From contig NZ_CP005083.1 in NCBI RefSeq assembly GCF_001563265.1, positions 1,863,001 to 1,927,000 of the forward strand: a DNA stretch of 64,000 nt. The letters run 5' to 3'. A program made the position numbers and the translations under genes. The DNA is from Sphingobium sp. TKS. GTDB taxonomy: Bacteria; Pseudomonadota; Alphaproteobacteria; Sphingomonadales; Sphingomonadaceae. The notes under the pieces were generated by a model that saw nothing but the letters and a program-made list of their open reading frames with translations, was not told the DNA's origin and did not search any database. This document shows, one piece after another, positions 27,088 to 35,957 of the stretch (its first letter is position 1; each line of letters begins with the position of its first letter).

Positions 27088-27936
27088 ATGAACGACCAGT
27101 CCAAAATTGCTGCCTCCCTGTCGCATCAGCCGCCTTTCCATGAACCCGGCGAGCTGGTCATCCGCAATGTCAACTGGGCGGGAACCCGCGCGCTCTACCG
27201 GAAAGAAGTCAGGCGCTTCATGAAGGTGCAGCTTCAGACCATCTGGGCGCCCGCCGTCACGACGCTGATGTTCCTGGTGATCTTCACCCTGGCGCTTGGC
27301 GGGGCCAATCGTCAGGTGCTGGGCGTGCCGTTCCCGGATTTCATCGCGCCGGGCCTGATGATCATGGGCATGATGAACAATGCCTTCGCCAATAGCAGCT
27401 TTTCCCTGCTCGCGGGCAAGATGCAGGGGACGTTGATCGATTATCTGATGCCGCCGCTGTCGGTCAGCGAATTGCTGCTGGCGCTGGTCGGCGCGGCGGT
27501 GACCCGGGCTGTCTGCGTGGGGCTTGCGCTGTGGGGCGCGATGGCGCTTTGGCCGGGCGTGCATGTTACCCCGGCTCACCCCTGGGCGATCCTGTGGTTC
27601 GGGCTGATGGGCGCGGGACTGACGGCCTTTATCGGCGTGCTGACCTCGATCTGGGCGGAAAAGTTCGATCATGCCGCCGCCATCACCAATTTCGTGATCG
27701 GGCCGATGACGCTCCTGTCGGGCACTTTCTACTCGATCGATCGGCTGGCGCCCGTCTTTCGCGCTATCAGCCATGCCAACCCCTTCTTCTACGCCATTTC
27801 CGGCTTCCGCTACGGATTCGTAGCGGCGGCGGACGGCGATGTGGTGGTGGGCAGCCTGGTGCTGTTGGGATTGAATATCGGTCTGGGAGTGCTGTGCTAT
27901 GTGCTTCTCAAGCGCGGGTGGAAGCTGAAGGCCTGA
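27088..27936 (+). CDS. ABC-2 type transporter permease
   Basis: A 282-residue membrane protein with about six helices and the ABC-2 topology. Diagnostic parts are ALYRKEVRRFMKVQLQTIWAPAVTTLMFLVIF near the N-terminus and PMTLLSGTFYSIDRLAPVF with HANPFFYAISGFRYGF in the last third. These resemble the YadH-type permeases. No ATPase partner lies next to it; it must be encoded elsewhere. The substrate is unknown. Confidence 0.88.
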   Translation: MNDQSKIAASLSHQPPFHEPGELVIRNVNWAGTRALYRKEVRRFMKVQLQTIWAPAVTTLMFLVIFTLALGGANRQVLGVPFPDFIAPGLMIMGMMNNAFANSSFSLLAGKMQGTLIDYLMPPLSVSELLLALVGAAVTRAVCVGLALWGAMALWPGVHVTPAHPWAILWFGLMGAGLTAFIGVLTSIWAEKFDHAAAITNFVIGPMTLLSGTFYSIDRLAPVFRAISHANPFFYAISGFRYGFVAAADGDVVVGSLVLLGLNIGLGVLCYVLLKRGWKLKA

Positions 27937-27946
27937 TTGGAGAGAC

Positions 27947-27976
27947 GCCGTCCTCCTGCGAAGGCGGGAGCACGGC
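27947..27976. repeat. Extragenic hairpin repeat
   Basis: GCCGT-C-CTCC-T-GC, loop GAAG, GC-G-GGAG-C-ACGGC: a GC-rich stem with one mismatch, between a plus-strand and a minus-strand gene. It resembles the hairpins at 22999, 30744 and 44463. Confidence 0.55.
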
Positions 27977-27988
27977 ATTTTCAGGTAC

Positions 27989-28114
27989 TCAGGTCAGGCC
28001 TGCAATGACCGGCACGACCAGTATGATCGCAAACAGGGTAACAGTCGCCATCACCCAATGATGTAGCCGGGGAAGGACGCGCTCCTCGCGCCCTTCCGAG
28101 GGTTTCAACAGCAT
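27989..28114 (-). CDS. Tiny membrane protein coupled to ugd
   Basis: A 41-residue protein, MLLKPSEGREERVLPR then HHWVMATVTLFAIILVVPVI. A charged cytoplasmic-type head is followed by one hydrophobic helix of about 20 residues. Its ATG overlaps the ugd stop codon (TGATG), so it would be translated by reinitiation after Ugd. That coupling is the main evidence that it is real. I do not recognise a family. It might anchor or regulate the dehydrogenase at the membrane. Confidence 0.55.
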   Translation of the reverse strand: MLLKPSEGREERVLPRLHHWVMATVTLFAIILVVPVIAGLT

Positions 28115-29433
28115 CAGACCGAAACGCCCTTGCCCCCGACCCGCGTCAGCGCAAAGCCCGCCGCTTCAGCCTCCCTGCGCGGATAGATGTTGCGCAGGTC
28201 GACCAGCACCGGCCCGTTCATCGAAGCGGCGAGGCGCTTCAGGTCCAGCGCCCGGAACGCGTCCCATTCCGTCACCAGAACCAGCGCGTCGGCGCCGGTC
28301 GCGGCTTCATAGGCATCCTTCGCCATGGTCACGCCCGGCATTAGCGGCGCGGCCACCTCCATGCCCTCCGGATCATAGGCGACGATCTTCGCACCCGCAT
28401 CCTCCAGCGCCTGCACGATGGCCAGGCTCGGCGCATCGCGCATATCGTCCGTATTGGGCTTGAAGGTCAGGCCCAGCAGCGCGACCGTCTTGCCTCGCGC
28501 TTCGCCGCCCAGCGCCTTGACGATCTTGCGGCCCATGGCGCGCTTGCGCAGGTCATTCACCTGCACGACGGTTTCGACGATGCGGATCGGCGTGTCGTAA
28601 TCCTGACCCGTTTTCACCAGCGCCAGCGTGTCCTTGGGGAAGCAGGAACCGCCATAGCCCGGCCCGGCATGCAGGAACTTCGATCCGATCCGATTATCCA
28701 GCCCGATTCCCCGCGACACATCCTGCACCTCGGCGCCGACTGCTTCGCACAGGTCCGCCATCTCGTTGATGAAGGTGATCTTGGTCGCCAGAAAGGCGTT
28801 GGCGGCATATTTGATCAGCTCCGCCGTCCGCCGCCCGGTGAACATGACCGGCGCCTGATTGAGGTTCAGCGGGCGATAGACTTGCGCCATCACCTCGATC
28901 GCTCGCTCGCTGCCGGTGGTGCCGACGACCACGCGGTCGGGCCGCTTGAAATCCCCGATCGCCGCGCCTTCGCGCAGGAATTCGGGGTTGGAGACGACAT
29001 GGATGTCGAGATCGGGCCGGGCTTCCCTGACGATCCGCTCTACTTCGTCGCCGGTGCCGACGGGGACGGTGGACTTGGTGACGATGACCGTCGGCCCGTC
29101 CAGCGATTCCGCGATTTCCTTCGCAGCGGCATAGACATAGCTCAAATCCGCGTGCCCGTCGCCGCGCCGCGAAGGCGTGCCCACGGCAATGAAGATCGCA
29201 TCCGCGCCCTTCACGCCCGCCGTCAGATCGGTCGTGAAGGTCAGCCGCCCCGCGGATGCGTTGCTGCCCACCAGATGGTCGAGGCCCGGTTCATAGATCG
29301 GCATCCGCCCGGATTCGATCGCGGCGATCTTGCCCGCATCCTTGTCCACGCACACCACGTCATGGCCGAAATCGGCAAAGCAGGCGCCTGACACCAGCCC
29401 GACATAGCCCGTGCCGATCATCGTGATCTTCAT
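28114..29433 (-). CDS. ugd: UDP-glucose 6-dehydrogenase
   Basis: A 439-residue NAD enzyme that oxidises UDP-glucose to UDP-glucuronate for exopolysaccharides and glycolipids. It starts with the Rossmann motif MIGTGYVGLVSGACFADFGH. The catalytic Cys lies in YGGSCFPKDTLAL, and the C-terminal domain has LLGLTFKPNTDDMRDAPS. MKITMIG at 29433 is chosen over a longer frame to 29496. It is divergent from the wecB operon across about 157 bases, so the two may share control. Confidence 0.95.
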   Translation of the reverse strand: MKITMIGTGYVGLVSGACFADFGHDVVCVDKDAGKIAAIESGRMPIYEPGLDHLVGSNASAGRLTFTTDLTAGVKGADAIFIAVGTPSRRGDGHADLSYVYAAAKEIAESLDGPTVIVTKSTVPVGTGDEVERIVREARPDLDIHVVSNPEFLREGAAIGDFKRPDRVVVGTTGSERAIEVMAQVYRPLNLNQAPVMFTGRRTAELIKYAANAFLATKITFINEMADLCEAVGAEVQDVSRGIGLDNRIGSKFLHAGPGYGGSCFPKDTLALVKTGQDYDTPIRIVETVVQVNDLRKRAMGRKIVKALGGEARGKTVALLGLTFKPNTDDMRDAPSLAIVQALEDAGAKIVAYDPEGMEVAAPLMPGVTMAKDAYEAATGADALVLVTEWDAFRALDLKRLAASMNGPVLVDLRNIYPRREAEAAGFALTRVGGKGVSV

Positions 29434-29590
29434 AAAATAACTGAGCCTTCGTTTGGGAAGAGGGTTCGGCTGGCCTCTAGCATAGGTTTTTGCCAATGCG
29501 AAAGCGTGCGTCGGGGGTACTCATGTTCAGGGGATGGTTACCATTTTCTGCCAGGCACTTATCCGAATGGCGGCTTGCAAAGGGTAGGAA

Positions 29591-30733
29591 ATGAAGGTTG
29601 CGCTGGTGTTCGGGACGCGCCCCGAAGCGATCAAGCTGTTTCCGGTGATTCACGCGCTACGGGAGCGGGAGGATGTGGAAACGCGCGTGATCGTGACCGC
29701 GCAGCATCGCGGCCTGCTGGACCAGGTGCTGGAGATTGCCGGGATCGCGCCCGACATCGACCTGGACGTGATGACGCCCAACCAGACGCTGGATGGCCTC
29801 ACCGCAAAGCTGATCGTGGAACTGGGCCGCGCCTTCGATGCCGAAAAGCCCGACCGTATCGTCGTGCACGGCGATACGCTGACCACCATGGTCGCCAGCC
29901 TTGCCGCCTATTACCGGAAGATCCCCGTGGCCCATGTCGAGGCGGGCCTGCGCAGCGGCGACATCCACCACCCCTGGCCGGAGGAAGTGAACCGCCGCGT
30001 GGTGGCCTGCATCGCGGACATGAACTTCGCTCCGACGCAGCAGGCCGCCAATGCCCTGCTGGCCGAAAATCGCGATCCGGCGACCATCCACATTACCGGC
30101 AACACCGTGATCGACGCCCTGCTGGCCACCCGCCAGCGCGTTCTGCAGGAGCCCAGCCTTGCCGCTGGGCTGGACGATCTCGCCCAGCGTTTCGCGGACA
30201 AGCGGATCATCGCCGTCACCAGCCATAGGCGGGAAAATTTCGGCGGCGGCATGGAAGCGATCGCCCGCTCCATCGCGGATATTGCCGGACGGCCTGACGT
30301 CGCGGTGATCTTCCCCGTTCACCCCAATCCCAATGTGCGTCCGGTGATGGACGCGGTACTCGGCGGCCTTCCCAATGTCGCGATGATCGAGCCGCTGGAC
30401 TATCCTCATTTCGTCCGCCTGCTCGACCTGTGCGACCTTGTCCTGACCGATAGCGGCGGCGTGCAGGAAGAGGCGCCCTCGCTCGGCAAGCCGGTGCTGG
30501 TGATGCGCGAAACGACGGAGCGTCCCGAGGGGGTGACGGCCGGGACGGCGAAGCTGGTCGGCACGGACCGGGCGGCAATCGTCCGCTCCGTCTTCGCCCT
30601 GCTGGATGATGAGGCTGCCTACGCCGCCATGTCCCGCGCCCACAACCCCTTTGGCGATGGCCACGCGTCGGAGCGCATCGGGGACATCATTGCCGCCAGC
30701 GCAGCGGCTGACGATCTGGAAGAGGCGGCCTGA
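29591..30733 (+). CDS. wecB: UDP-N-acetylglucosamine 2-epimerase, non-hydrolysing
   Basis: A 380-residue enzyme that interconverts UDP-GlcNAc and UDP-ManNAc. Family motifs: FGTRPEAIKLFPVI at the N-terminus, HVEAGLRSGDIHHPWPEEVNR, TSHRRENFGGGMEAI, and LTDSGGVQEEAPSLGKPVLVMRETTERPEG. AGGGTAGGAA sits before the ATG. It feeds WecC, the next gene. Confidence 0.95.
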   Translation: MKVALVFGTRPEAIKLFPVIHALREREDVETRVIVTAQHRGLLDQVLEIAGIAPDIDLDVMTPNQTLDGLTAKLIVELGRAFDAEKPDRIVVHGDTLTTMVASLAAYYRKIPVAHVEAGLRSGDIHHPWPEEVNRRVVACIADMNFAPTQQAANALLAENRDPATIHITGNTVIDALLATRQRVLQEPSLAAGLDDLAQRFADKRIIAVTSHRRENFGGGMEAIARSIADIAGRPDVAVIFPVHPNPNVRPVMDAVLGGLPNVAMIEPLDYPHFVRLLDLCDLVLTDSGGVQEEAPSLGKPVLVMRETTERPEGVTAGTAKLVGTDRAAIVRSVFALLDDEAAYAAMSRAHNPFGDGHASERIGDIIAASAAADDLEEAA

Positions 30734-30743
30734 CGTTTAGCGA

Positions 30744-30765
30744 TGTTCCTGCCTGCGCAGGAACA
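30744..30765. repeat. Hairpin between wecB and wecC
   Basis: TGTTCCTGC, loop CTGC, GCAGGAACA: nine perfect pairs. It sits inside the operon and has no T-tract, so it is more likely an extragenic repeat or an mRNA processing site than a terminator. Confidence 0.55.
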
Positions 30766-30851
30766 CAACGCATTCAAACCCTCGTTACCGAAATCTTCAG
30801 CATTTCCAGTCAGAAACCGGGGGAAATCATCGGCTTCCCCAGGACCTCCAA

Positions 30852-32147
30852 ATGCCCCTCGACAAGCTTCAGCAGAAGGTTTCCGTCATCGGACTAGGCT
30901 ATATCGGCTTGCCGACCGCCGCCCTGATTGCGCGAGGGGGCGCAAAGGTGGTCGGCGTCGACGTCAGCGCCCATGTGGTGGAGACGGTCAACTCCGGCCG
31001 CGTCCATATCGAGGAGGTGGACCTTGACGGTCTGGTCCAGGGCGTCGTCTCCCGCGGCAATCTCCGCGCCAGCATGGAAGTCGAACCCAGCGACGTCTTC
31101 ATCATCGCCGTGCCCACGCCCGTAGCCGAGGACCGTGCCCCCGACATCAGCCATGTCCTCAAGGCCGCCCGCACCGTCGCGCAGGTTCTGAAAGCGGGCG
31201 ACACCGTCATCCTCGAATCGACCTCCCCCGTCGGCACCACCGAAGCCATGCGCGACCTCTTCGCCCAGCTTCGTCCCGACCTCAAAATGCCCGAGCCGGG
31301 GGTCGCCGGCGACATCGCCATCGCCTATTGCCCGGAGCGCGTCCTGCCCGGCCGCATATTGGTTGAACTGATCGACAATGACCGCTGCATTGGCGGCATC
31401 ACGCCCCGCTGCGCCCGCAAGGCGCTGGGCTTCTACCGCCAGTTCGTGCGCGGCGCCTGCATCACCACCAGCGCTCGCGCGGCGGAAATGGTGAAGCTGG
31501 TCGAAAACAGCTTCCGCGACGTCAACATCGCCTTCGCCAACGAACTGTCCGTGATCGCGGAACGCATGGACATCGACGTGTGGGAAGTCATCCGGCTCGC
31601 CAACCGTCACCCCCGCGTGAACATCCTGCAACCCGGCCCCGGCGTCGGCGGCCACTGCATCGCGGTCGACCCCTGGTTCATCGTCCATGGCGACCCGGAA
31701 AACAGCCGCCTCATCCGCACCGCCCGCGAAGTGAATGACGGCAAGACCGACCATGTCGTCGCGAAAGCATCCGACCTAATCGACGAATTTCCGCGCGAGC
31801 AGGTCGCCTGTCTTGGCCTCGCCTTCAAACCCAATATCGACGATTTCCGCGAAAGCCCCGCCGTGAAGGTCGCCGCGCGCCTCGCCAAACGCTATGGGCG
31901 CCGGATCAAATTGGTCGAACCCTATGCCCATGACCTGCCGATGGAGTTCGCCGGGACCGGCGCCGATCTGATCGATCTCGATACGGCTCTGGAACAATGC
32001 GGCGTTTTCGTCATTCTTGTCGATCATGACATGTTCAAATCGGTCCCGGTGGACGAACGTTCCGACAAGGCGGTCTACGATACGCGCGGCGTCTGGCCCG
32101 ATCAGCCCCGGCGAGTCGTCCCGGATCAGGCCCGGATCGCCATCTGA
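30852..32147 (+). CDS. wecC: UDP-N-acetyl-D-mannosamine dehydrogenase
   Basis: A 431-residue dehydrogenase that oxidises UDP-ManNAc to UDP-ManNAcA. It begins VSVIGLGYIGLPTAALIA, the WecC form of the Rossmann loop. It also has STSPVGTTEAM, CPERVLPGRILVELI, the catalytic GPGVGGHCIAVDPWFI and LGLAFKPNIDDFRESPA. An AGGACC site precedes the ATG. With WecB it would supply ManNAcA to the polysaccharide exported by the next two genes. WecC-type is favoured over Ugd by the GGHCIAVDPWF motif. Confidence 0.94.
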   Translation: MPLDKLQQKVSVIGLGYIGLPTAALIARGGAKVVGVDVSAHVVETVNSGRVHIEEVDLDGLVQGVVSRGNLRASMEVEPSDVFIIAVPTPVAEDRAPDISHVLKAARTVAQVLKAGDTVILESTSPVGTTEAMRDLFAQLRPDLKMPEPGVAGDIAIAYCPERVLPGRILVELIDNDRCIGGITPRCARKALGFYRQFVRGACITTSARAAEMVKLVENSFRDVNIAFANELSVIAERMDIDVWEVIRLANRHPRVNILQPGPGVGGHCIAVDPWFIVHGDPENSRLIRTAREVNDGKTDHVVAKASDLIDEFPREQVACLGLAFKPNIDDFRESPAVKVAARLAKRYGRRIKLVEPYAHDLPMEFAGTGADLIDLDTALEQCGVFVILVDHDMFKSVPVDERSDKAVYDTRGVWPDQPRRVVPDQARIAI

Positions 32148-32269
32148 TCGGGCGCATGGGCTCGCCTTCCGACGAGCCCATGGTTGCCATGTCCCCGTCG
32201 CGCCGTTAACCCCGCCCGCAATGGCAGGCTTCATGCGTGCCCAGAGAATTTGCGGGGATTTTTAACGGC

Positions 32270-32980
32270 ATGAACCGGCCGACCGACAGCAGGAACCAGA
32301 TGCTGGCCATGATCATGGCCACTGCGCTGCTTGGCGCCTGCTCGACCGTGGAGGACGCGCCGAAGGGGGATGCCGCCTATGCCGCGATCCCGCCCGCCCC
32401 GGCGGTAGGTGTCGATTACCGCATATCCCCCGACGATATCCTACGCATCCATATCTATCACGAGCCGGGCCTGTCGCTGGAAGATGCGCAGGTGACGGCG
32501 GCGGGCATGGTGCGCATGCCGCTGGTCGGAGACGTCTCCGTCGCCGGTCTTTCCGCCAGCGAAGCCTCGGACGTCATCGCCGGGCGCTTGGGCGACCGCT
32601 ATCTCGTCTCCCCGCAGGTGACGATATTCGTCAAGAAGGCGGTGGGCCGCCGCATCACCGTCGACGGCGAAGTCCGCGAACCGGGCCTGTTCCCGTTCGA
32701 CGGCCGCCTCGGATTGTTGCAGGCCGTCGCCTTGGCCAAGGGACCGACCCGGCTCGCCAGCCTCGGCCAGATCGTGGTGGTCCGGCAATCGGACGGCGAG
32801 CGCAAGGCCGCGATGTTCGACCTTGGCGCGATCCGTAAGGGGCAGGCGCCCGATCCCGAAATTCTGCCGGGCGACACCATCATCGTCGGCCTGTCGCGAG
32901 CCAAGGCGATCCTGGGCGGCGCGCTGCTGGCCCTGCCGGTGGTCGGCGCGGGCTTCGTCGCGCTGGATGGAGGGCTCTGA
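32270..32980 (+). CDS. Outer-membrane polysaccharide export lipoprotein (Wza-like)
   Basis: A 236-residue protein. A lipobox (LLGAC) follows a short hydrophobic stretch, so it is a lipoprotein. Residues about 50-130 form the Poly_export domain (VDYRISPDDILRIHIYHEPGLS, then VRMPLVGDVSVAGLSASEASDVIA), followed by a SLBB beta-grasp unit (RITVDGEVREPGLFPF). This is the channel of Wzx/Wzy-type export. ATG 32270 is chosen over an in-frame ATG at 32237 because the lipoprotein signal is then of normal length. The stop overlaps the next start (TGATG). Confidence 0.9.
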   Translation: MNRPTDSRNQMLAMIMATALLGACSTVEDAPKGDAAYAAIPPAPAVGVDYRISPDDILRIHIYHEPGLSLEDAQVTAAGMVRMPLVGDVSVAGLSASEASDVIAGRLGDRYLVSPQVTIFVKKAVGRRITVDGEVREPGLFPFDGRLGLLQAVALAKGPTRLASLGQIVVVRQSDGERKAAMFDLGAIRKGQAPDPEILPGDTIIVGLSRAKAILGGALLALPVVGAGFVALDGGL

Positions 32981-35088
32981 TGGCGGGGCCGGGCCTGTTG
33001 ATCGACGGCGCCTCCGCCACGATGGAAGGCCGCGCCGCCCGCTTCGCCACTGCCGCGAGCGGAGCTTGGACGGCGGTTCGGCGGCATCGCATCATCCTGT
33101 TCGTCACCATGGCGCTTTGCGTGCTGGCGGGCGTGGTCTTCATCCTGCTGTCGACCCCCGATTATCAGGCGACCGCCTCGGTCGAGGTGGAGGATATCCC
33201 GGCCGGTGCCGCAGGTGCCGCCGCCGCGCAAAGGCAGGCGACACCGTCCGACAATGAAGCGCTGATGCAGACCGAACTGGAGGTGCTGCGCAGCCGCGCT
33301 CTGGCGGAGGATGTGGCCCGCGAACTGGCGTTGGTCGGCAGCCGCACCTTTTTCGACGGCATGGATGTCCGCCGCCCGGACCGGGGAGCGGGATCGCTCA
33401 CCCAGCGGCAGGTCGAAACCGAGATGGTCGTGGGCCTGCTGCGCGACAATCTGCATGTCGAGCTGCCGGGCAAGTCCCGCGTCATCCGCATCAGTTTCAC
33501 CAGCGCTGACCCGGTTCTGTCGGCCCGCGTCGCCAACAGCTATGCCGACAGCCTGATCCGCGCCGACCTCCGGCGCGGCTTTGAATCCGGGGTTCAGGCC
33601 CGCCGTTTCCTGCTGGGCGAACTGGACGGGGCGCGCAAGGATCTGGAACGAGCGGAGCGCGATCTGGCGGTTTATGCCGCCAATGCCGGCGCGATGGCTC
33701 CACCGGGGTCGAAGGACGATGAAAGCGGCGACACGCCGCCCGAAGGCACCACGGCGACCCGGCTGGCCCAGCTCAACGCCTTCCGCGCACAGGCGACGGC
33801 GGACCGGATCGCCGCCCAGAAACGCTGGGAAAGCGCGCGCATGTCCAGCGTCGAAACCCTGCCCGAAGTGCTGAACAACGGTGCCATGCAACAGATCATG
33901 ACGGAGCGGGCCCAGGCGAGGGCGCAGGTCGTGCAGGAACGCCAGTTCCGCAAGGATGCCCATCCCGAAATGCGCGAAGCCCGCGCGCGGCTGGCGGCGC
34001 TGGACGATCAGGCCGAAGGTATGGCGAACACCATCCGCGCCTCGCTCAAGGAACAGTTCGACGTCGCCATCCATGGCGAAAAGCAGATCCAGTCCGAAAT
34101 CGCCAAGGTCGAGCGGCAGGCGCAGGCCGAACGCGGCCGGGGCGTGCAGATGAACATATTGGAACGGCAGGTCGACACCTTCCGCCTGTTGCACGACAGC
34201 CTGCTCCAGCGCTATCGCGACATGGCCTCGCAGGCGGGCTTCCAGGCGGGCCGCATCCAGCCGCTGGACCGGGCGGCGGTGCCATCGCGGCCTTCCTCGC
34301 CCAATATCGGCGTCACCATGCTGCTGGCGTCGCTGGGCGGGCTGTTCCTCGGATTATTGGCGGTGGCGGGGCGGCATATTTTCGACGATGCGGTGACCTC
34401 CGCCGATACGCTGGCGGAGCGGGTCAACCTGCCGCTGCTGGGCGCGGTTCCGGCGGGCGAGAAGCCTGGGGCGGAGATTTTCGCGCCCATGGCCTCCTCG
34501 CTGCTGCTGGGTTCTGCGGTGGGCCTGCCGCGCTCGATCCTCGTCACCAGCGCGCAGGAGGGGGAGGGCAAGTCCTCGACCCTATATGCTCTGGCGAAGG
34601 CGCTGGCGAAGCTCGACAAGCGGGTGCTGGTGATCGACGCCGACATGCGGCGGCCCAGGCAGCATAGCCTGTTCGGCGTATCGCCCGCGCGCGGCATCAG
34701 CGAACTGATGACGGGACAGGCGAAGATGGACGATGTCATCATCGACAGCGGCGTGGCGGGCGTGGCTCTGCTGCCCTGCGGCGCGATCCCGCCCAGCCCG
34801 GCCGAATTGCTGGTCACGCCCGCGATGGATTCCCTGCTGGCGACCGTGCGCGAACGTTATGACACGGTGCTGATCGACGCGCCGCCGGTCCTGGGCCTTT
34901 CGGACGCCTGCCTGCTGGCGAGCAAGGCGCAGGTGACGCTGCTGGTGGTGGAATGGGGACGCAACCATCATGGCGGCCTGCGCGTGGCTGTCGATCGCCT
35001 CCGCCGCGCAGGCGGCGCGATTATCGGCGCGATCCTCACCAAGCAGGAAGGCCGCGCCTTCGAATATGACTATCACCGGGGCGGCTAG
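32980..35088 (+). CDS. Polysaccharide co-polymerase with tyrosine-kinase domain (Wzc/GumC-like)
   Basis: A 702-residue inner-membrane protein. The Wzz domain spans two membrane helices, about residues 40-62 and 445-470, around a long coiled-coil periplasmic part. The C-terminal BY-kinase domain starts near 520: Walker A AQEGEGKSS, Walker A-prime VLVIDADMRRP and Walker B VLIDAPPVLGLSD. The tail has only a short Tyr pair (EYDYHRGG), fewer tyrosines than Wzc of E. coli, so autophosphorylation may be limited. It controls chain length and export with the Wza-like lipoprotein. Confidence 0.92.
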   Translation: MAGPGLLIDGASATMEGRAARFATAASGAWTAVRRHRIILFVTMALCVLAGVVFILLSTPDYQATASVEVEDIPAGAAGAAAAQRQATPSDNEALMQTELEVLRSRALAEDVARELALVGSRTFFDGMDVRRPDRGAGSLTQRQVETEMVVGLLRDNLHVELPGKSRVIRISFTSADPVLSARVANSYADSLIRADLRRGFESGVQARRFLLGELDGARKDLERAERDLAVYAANAGAMAPPGSKDDESGDTPPEGTTATRLAQLNAFRAQATADRIAAQKRWESARMSSVETLPEVLNNGAMQQIMTERAQARAQVVQERQFRKDAHPEMREARARLAALDDQAEGMANTIRASLKEQFDVAIHGEKQIQSEIAKVERQAQAERGRGVQMNILERQVDTFRLLHDSLLQRYRDMASQAGFQAGRIQPLDRAAVPSRPSSPNIGVTMLLASLGGLFLGLLAVAGRHIFDDAVTSADTLAERVNLPLLGAVPAGEKPGAEIFAPMASSLLLGSAVGLPRSILVTSAQEGEGKSSTLYALAKALAKLDKRVLVIDADMRRPRQHSLFGVSPARGISELMTGQAKMDDVIIDSGVAGVALLPCGAIPPSPAELLVTPAMDSLLATVRERYDTVLIDAPPVLGLSDACLLASKAQVTLLVVEWGRNHHGGLRVAVDRLRRAGGAIIGAILTKQEGRAFEYDYHRGG

Positions 35089-35112
35089 AGCGGAAAGCGC
35101 ACCCTACCAGTC

Positions 35113-35132
35113 ATTCCCGCGGAAGCGGGAAT
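35113..35132. repeat. Extragenic hairpin repeat
   Basis: ATTCCCGC, loop GGAA, GCGGGAAT, flanked by GTC and CC. It is the GTCATTCCCGC-type palindrome, related to the arms of the 81-bp repeat 90 bases downstream. It follows the end of the exopolysaccharide operon. Confidence 0.65.
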
Positions 35133-35221
35133 CCATCTCCGGACATTTCCATAAATTTCGGCTGCCAGGGGATGCATATCCGGCAGAGTGGGAGTCTCGT
35201 TAAACGGCATTTGCCGCCATC

Positions 35222-35302
35222 CGTCATCCCAGCGAAAGCTGGGATCTCAGGCGATGATGCAATATCAATCCTCACGGGATTCCAGCTTTCGCTGGAATGA
35301 CG
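35222..35302. repeat. 81-bp inverted-repeat element, copy 1
   Basis: The ends are 24-base inverted repeats (CGTCATCCCAGCGAAAGCTG... against its mirror, 22 of 24 matching). Each arm is itself a hairpin of type CCCAGCGAAAGCTGGG. The 33-base centre holds CTCAGGCGAT. A second copy of the same length lies at 60478-60558; the two agree at 65 of 81 positions, with most changes in the centre. It looks like a bipartite extragenic palindromic (REP/BIME-like) or MITE-like element. Confidence 0.8.
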
Positions 35303-35364
35303 AAATTGGGTGGAAAGCGGTCATTAACTCGATAGCCTTACAGCGGCGTCGGAAAGGAAACGCC

Positions 35365-35607
35365 GTGCGGAAAAAGAAGTTGTCTCAGTGGGCGCTTATA
35401 TATGGGATAGCCTTCGCGTTATTCGCCGCTGGCTTTGCGGTCCGGTTTCTTTCCCTTCCTGCATGGCTCAATCTGACGATTTACGGGATTGTCGCTGCGC
35501 CAGTGATATGGCTGGCCTGCCGCGAATTGATCAAACGAAAGGCCGAAAAGCGGATGGACCGAAAGGCAGCTTGGCGCACCTTTATCCGCGACCGCAACGT
35601 CCGGTAG
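35365..35607 (+). CDS. Small two-helix membrane protein
   Basis: An 80-residue protein: a basic N-terminus (VRKKKLSQ), a helix WALIYGIAFALFAAGFAVRF, a second one around LNLTIYGIVAAPVIWLA, and a highly basic C-terminus ending RTFIRDRNVR. GTG 35365 is chosen because AAAGGA lies 6-8 bases before it; the frame is open upstream through the 81-bp repeat, which is not likely to be coding. Family unknown to me. It stands alone between the exopolysaccharide and purine genes. Confidence 0.6.
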   Translation: MRKKKLSQWALIYGIAFALFAAGFAVRFLSLPAWLNLTIYGIVAAPVIWLACRELIKRKAEKRMDRKAAWRTFIRDRNVR

Positions 35608-35957
35608 TGGTCGTTTTCCGACTCTCCTTTCAATCATCCGGCCCCTGAGCCTGATGGCTGGCTGAGGATAATGGGTGACCCAATGGCCACAGCATCCTCA
35701 AAAGCATCCTATTTCTCCAACAATGTACAATTTCGCCTGTCCTATTTCGCGCCGACGGGTCTATCTCGCTTCCCTCTTTGAAACGTCCGACACATCGCGC
35801 CGCCACGCATACGCGCGCCCGGGCACGCGCGCGCATACACTGTGAACTTCGGCGTGGAACGCTCGACCGCGAACAGGAAAAAGGCCCGGAAACCGCAGTT
35901 TTCCGACCTTCCATAGCGTCAACTATGTCACTCTACCCCTCGGAGGGACAGCGCCTC
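35608..35957. other. Intergenic region with alternating purine-pyrimidine tract
   Basis: About 350 bases without a convincing gene. The tract at 35805-35840 alternates C/T with G/A almost throughout (ACGCATACGCGCGC, then CACGCGCGCGCATACAC) and could flip to Z-DNA. No clear terminator for purQ is seen. Confidence 0.5.
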
